A DNA stretch of 64,000 nt from Panorpa germanica (taxonomy: Eukaryota; Arthropoda; Insecta; Mecoptera; Panorpidae): assembly GCA_963678705.1 (NCBI GenBank), contig OY783205.1:15810001-15874000 (forward strand), written 5' to 3'. Below the pieces are notes generated by a model, which saw only the letters and a program-made list of their open reading frames with translations, was not told the origin of the DNA and did no database searches. Of the stretch, positions 59,640-64,000 are shown one piece after another. The first letter of the stretch is position 1. Every line of letters begins with the position of its first letter. The position numbers were made by a program, and so were the translations under genes.

Positions 59640-60240
59640 ACGGGACTTGTAAAACTGCTGCATATCATAAACGCTTCTCTTCGACTGAAATATGTCCCCA
59701 GCATTGGAAAGCGACTGAACTAATCCTTGTTGCCAATAATATCTAAGATCTTTAAGAAACTCTTGCTAAAGCGCCAGAAGCCTATAATTTTGCAAACCAC
59801 CAATTTGGCTTTAGGGACAATCACTCAACTGTAGACCAGGTGCACAAAATTCACTGCATCGTAAAAAAATATTATCACAAAGTATTGCATCCATCTTTCA
59901 CCTTATCACTACGATTTCAATGCTATTGAATTAGAATAGGCCAACTGTAAGGAGTTTTATATCAAAAACATTGGCAGAAATAGTCTTTAAAATGGAAATG
60001 TTTTATTTATGTGACAAGATTCATTAAATAGTGTCGATGCGGCATATTGGAAATTGCGTAAAGACGGTGGAAAACAAGATGTTGAAGACTGAAGATTTTC
60101 TTTTTATACCAATAGGAAATTCTGGCAATGATGGTGATAGTAATTGTAGAGGACTTATTAATAATTGTTATTTAACACTGTATCACTGACGACTTCTTAT
60201 AATGTTGGCAGTATCTATAGTGCCGTCACATTACATATGT
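59640..60240 (+). pseudogene. Jockey-like LINE reverse transcriptase relic and S1 segment, copy D
   Basis: Best-preserved copy: CPQHWKATELILVANN, then after a damaged stretch QFGFRDNHSTVDQVHKIH (59801-59854), matching the Jockey-type reverse transcriptase blocks P--WK-A and QFGFR--HST--Q-H. The remainder is the shared S1 segment with small deletions. Confidence 0.55.
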
Positions 60241-60329
60241 GAACAACACCGCTGCTTCATAAGTTTTATTTTTACAAACGCGTAATCAATTTAATTGTTG
60301 AAACAACCAAATTGGAGAACATGCAGCGC

Positions 60330-60410
60330 TCGTCAAGGGATGAAATACGAAAACACAGCAGTCTTACGTCAAGTAATTGCTCTGAAATATTGTGCAATCA
60401 TTATTAATTG
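60330..60410 (-). repeat. SINE fossil, copy D (decayed boxes)
   Basis: Aligns with 14066-14145 and, less closely, with the better-preserved 3601-3690 copy. Confidence 0.45.
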
Positions 60411-60939
60411 TATATATTATATTATAAACAATAATACAAAGAAACATAAATTAGAAAAAGAATTAATTTCTAACTCAGGTATTTGTTAATTATAAAAATG
60501 AAATGCATTGAAAATATTTCAATATAAGAATGTCAAATTGTAAGGACCTCAAATGTTTGTTATTGTTTAATTATTAGTAGGAATATTAAAAAAGATGTTT
60601 ACCAATCAAATAGTCATTTTGCCCCTTTCACCGTTAAATATCGTTCTATGAATTTCAAAGTTCGTTATACAACAAAGTTTTAAAAGAAATTGATAATAGT
60701 AAATACTTAACGTCTCATACTACTTACAGCTGTCTCGAGTAATACATATAGTAAAAAAAAACCATTGCTTATTACAGTGGTGCAACCTATGGCACGTACG
60801 AAAATTTTGCTGGTACATGAACGATTTATAATTAAATTGGATTTAATATAGATTGATTTTAAAATTAAACCATGTTTTGGATGAAGTTGCGTGTGCTGTT
60901 GAGAAATGAACCCATCCGTGTGTAAGGCATGATTCGCAC

Positions 60940-61967
60940 AGGCAACAAAACAGTGTGTGTTTTATGATCCAAGACAGTACAACGGCATTATAGCTCAAAT
61001 CATAAATCACTCTCTGAAAAAAGCAAATAAGAACAAAAAGAATTAATTGCTCGAGAAATTAAACTTAGAAATACTCAGTCAACATATCTATTAAAATTTA
61101 TGGATAGACTTCCAAATATAATTGGTACATCTTTTGCTGCCTCAGACGCAACGAACTACGGAAAGCTATTTAGTAACGGCGAAAATAATAAAGAAACATG
61201 GTTAAAAAATAAAATGTGTACCAATTTTGTTTAAAATTTTCGAAAACAATAAAAAAATCACCAAAATAATAAAAGATATGCGTTTGGCTAGAAACGCTGT
61301 GAAAGACAGAATCTTATAAATGGCTACAAATATAAGTCTCCAGCAAAAAATGGGCATAAATTCTTTCGGTATATTTTCTCTCTGTCTTGATGAGAGCATT
61401 GTCATAACTGGATCAGCGCGTTTAGCAATTTTTATTCGTTACGCAGTTGGAAATAATACCAAAGAAGAAATCGTTAGTCTAACATTATTAGCAACAGCAA
61501 AAAAGGAATAGATAGGCTGAAAAAGAAATTGATCCTTCCAAAATTGTTTCTGTAACGACTGATGGTGCCCGCAATATATTCTGGGATTCCATTGTATCAT
61601 ACACCAACAGGCTTTGTCTGGAAAAGCCGGTTTAAAGTCACTGGACGGTATTATGACTCTTGTTACACAACTAGTCAATTTAATATCTGCACACGATGTT
61701 TTACTGATGTACAATAACGTCCGATGGTTAAGTTGTGGAAGAGTTCTTCAGAGACTCGTTGATTGTTTAGATGAAATTAGACTTCTTTTGAATAACGAGA
61801 AAATAATTGAAAAATATAACGAATTAATGGAGATTGAATTGATTTCAAAACTCATGTTCTTTATCGACGAGAGCTCGCACTTAAATAAATTAAAAATGAA
61901 ACTGCAAGGTGGTACTAAGACAATTATTATAATGTTTGTTATTAATAAGCTTTCGAAACTAAATTAG
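60940..61967 (+). pseudogene. hAT-like (ZBED-type) transposase relic, copy D
   Basis: Same layout as copy B, but the second Cys of the BED-type finger is a stop (TGT to TGA) and ILEMATN follows a new stop (ATCTTATAA). LCLDESIVITGSARLAIFIRYA and MYNNVRWLSCGRVLQRLVDCLDEIRLLL remain. Different private lesions in A, B and D mean each decayed on its own after duplication. Confidence 0.7.
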
Positions 61968-62005
61968 AAATTTTTAATCGGGACATTATTTGGATTATAT
62001 ATAAA

Positions 62006-63085
62006 CTAGAGTTTACCCCCGTCGCAAGCGACAACTATCTTTTGTGTGTAACTTGAATTTCATTTCAAATTTTAATTCCATTTTTAAATTAAAATATTTA
62101 AATCGTTTTATATAATTTTGACATATAAAAACAAATAATTTGTCGTAAAAATTAACAAAAAAATAATTTTTTTTCAACAAAATATAAAATATTTTCAATT
62201 TGTTCATTATTTTACCAACTTTTTTCAAAATTAACTTTTTAGATTTCTAAATTAGGTACCAAAGTTAGCCTATATATAAAATTTCAACTTTCTAGCACAA
62301 TTTTTACTCTAAGCAAAAACTGTAATAATGAAGTTTTGAATTTTTTTTATGAATTATGAACTTTCTCCAAAGTTCCCTAGGGGGCCCCGAATTTTTTCAA
62401 CGCCCCATTTAAAATTTTTGAATTTCTAATTCTTGAAAAATGTCAGCATTGAACACTGTAATACACGTGCAAAATTTCACCTTTCTATCTTTTACGAATA
62501 AAAAGGTATACAGGTGAAAGTGCACACTTTTTCTTCAGTTTATCAAAAATTACGGGTTTCCAGGAAATTCAGGTAAAATCCGAGAACGCCAAAAGGCTTA
62601 GAATTATTTTTTCTACATAATATGCAATTTTCAAAAACATTGACGTTCGAGCCACCATATAAGATCATAAGAGTAAAAGATTATAAGAATATAACATCAT
62701 AAATATACACCTGGAACAATATAATATACTACAGTATACTCAAGTCGCAAAGCGACGTCTTTTTAGTGTGTATTATTTGAATTCCACAAAATAATTCATA
62801 ATTTCATTTAAAATTTTAATTCTATTATCAAATTGAAATATTTAACTCGTTCAATAATTAAATAATATTTCATACAACTTGACTAAAAAAATATATTTTT
62901 TTCAACAAAATATAAAATATTTTCAATTTATTCGTTATGTCACCTATTTTTTTTCAAAATTTAAGACTTTTTTTTTCGATTTGTAAATTACTTACGAAAG
63001 TAGCCCATATATAAAATTTCAACTTCCTAGAACAACCTCCGGGCCCCTATATCAAACTTTGAAATTATTAATTGATTATTAGTTT
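62006..63085 (-). mobile_element. Helitron-like repeats, unit D
   Basis: CTAG at 62006-62009 with the GTCGCAAGCGAC hairpin and a full set of family blocks. A second partial unit begins at the GTCGCAAAGCGACG hairpin near 62744. Very similar to unit B (15667-16705), with the same join to the leader. Confidence 0.6.
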
Positions 63086-64000
63086 ACCAGCCTTTTGCTA
63101 ACACATTTAAAAAAGCTTATTGCAAACCCATTACAATTGGACGAAAACCAACATTAGCACCATCTATGGTTCAAAACCATAGTACAATTGTTGTTTATTT
63201 TTTATTGGAAATGATAGATGTACCTGTTAGTTAACCTCCATATTACCCCCACCCTAAATTATTCTGATTCTCCTTTACCTAAACGTGTTTATGGATTAAG
63301 CTGGTTTATTATTTTCTACACTCAAGTGAGTTCGTACCAACACAAACCTTTTCAATCCTACTCAAATGCACATGCATAAATACTTTCTTTATTTAATTTA
63401 ACTACCTACAAATAATAATTGTGAAACCAGTTCTTTGACATTATATATATCACAATACCGCTGAACTATCGAAGAAGAAACGTTACACTAAAGACTAGCT
63501 TGCTGCCATCCGAGTTTACAATCTAGACAATCAGGTACGTGTCCAGCTTATCTTATTCAACATCCTTTCTTTAATTTTATTTCTTAATCTTGATCCTTTC
63601 CTTACAAAATCTCGCAACTTCGCATTGTACATGTTTCAAAAAAACGATTTTTTTAATTATTGATATTTCGAAAGTATTGTCTGTTAAGAATATAATTTTA
63701 ATTTTTTTTAAGAATATTGCCGATAGCCTCGTTTCCACAGCCGTTTAAGCATATATCTATAGCCATATAGCCATAGCATATTTTAAACTTTGTTCTTATT
63801 TATTTCAAAAGTACTTTTTTCAGAATGGTGTTGTAGAAAAAAATGAAACTATTCAACCGAATTGTCGTAAATTTTAATATGTTATTCAGAACATCAGTAG
63901 CTATCATTGAAACTAGAATCATTTCTTTATTTCAATAATTTGGTATCTTTTTCGTTAAGCAGCTGGTCAAAAAACACAGTTAAAATAGAATTCCAATTTT
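63086..64000 (+). repeat. Duplicated leader segment S5, copy D (runs off window)
   Basis: Matches 16706-17500 and 25308-25480, without the Gypsy element. An F-box/LRR copy is expected about 2-3 kb beyond the right edge. Confidence 0.7.
63440..63534 (+). promoter_or_regulatory. TATA-like site and non-coding exon with strong donor, copy D
   Basis: TTATATATATCACAATACCG, then CTAGACAATCAG|GTACGT with the donor GT at 63535, as in copy B. Confidence 0.35.

Overview
This window looks like animal, most probably insect, genomic DNA. It is AT-rich, has spliced-gene signals (AG|GTAAGT donors, pyrimidine-AG acceptors, AATAAA sites), and is crowded with LTR, non-LTR, SINE, Helitron, hAT-like and other DNA-transposon sequence. 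No bacterial-style operon, CRISPR array or functional RNA gene was found. I cannot name the species. The host gene family here, leucine-rich-repeat F-box proteins with a possible signal-peptide exon, recalls the secreted F-box/LRR effectors described from gall midges such as Hessian fly (SSGP-71). That resemblance is an inference.

Layout. The backbone is a tandem segmental duplication with an ancestral period of about 11 kb. A diagnostic exon-like sequence ending in CAG|GTACGT occurs four times, with the exon ending at 6207 (copy A), 17154 (B), 52502 (C) and 63534 (D, running off the right edge). Units carry, in varying completeness: a Jockey-like LINE relic, a tRNA-derived SINE fossil, a hAT-like transposase pseudogene, a Helitron-like repeat with CTAG/hairpin ends, the exon-like leader, a BEL/Pao gag relic, and then an F-box/LRR gene. 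The F-box gene is broken in A (about 7.8-11.5 kb) and in C (55.6-59.3 kb). It is intact in B (26.7-30.2 kb) and should lie just beyond the window in D.

Insertions that stretch unit B. A young full-length Ty3/Gypsy element (17501-25303, minus strand, one uninterrupted 1649-residue Gag-Pol, LTRs differing at one position seen) sits between leader and gene. An AG-rich LINE relic follows the gene (30.8-32.6 kb). A fossil Gypsy integrase is split in two (32.7-33.3 kb and 50.95-51.42 kb) by a 17.6 kb island of Helitron-like repeats. Inside that island is a 3339-bp DNA transposon with long terminal inverted repeats and a TTA target duplication. It encodes a frameshifted protein that resembles XPG/FEN-type nucleases with a C-terminal cysteine cluster. 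Part of that transposon plus neighbouring Helitron units was then tandemly triplicated (35990-48755).

Left edge. A Helitron remnant (561 to about 2155) carries a helicase pseudogene and a textbook 3' end. It is followed by a DDE transposase relic at 2.5-2.8 kb.

How it fits together. The locus looks like a birth-and-death cluster of F-box/LRR genes amplified by tandem duplication, with repeats supplying recombination substrates and breaking most copies. The two genes likely to be functional are the copy B F-box/LRR gene and the Gypsy Gag-Pol.
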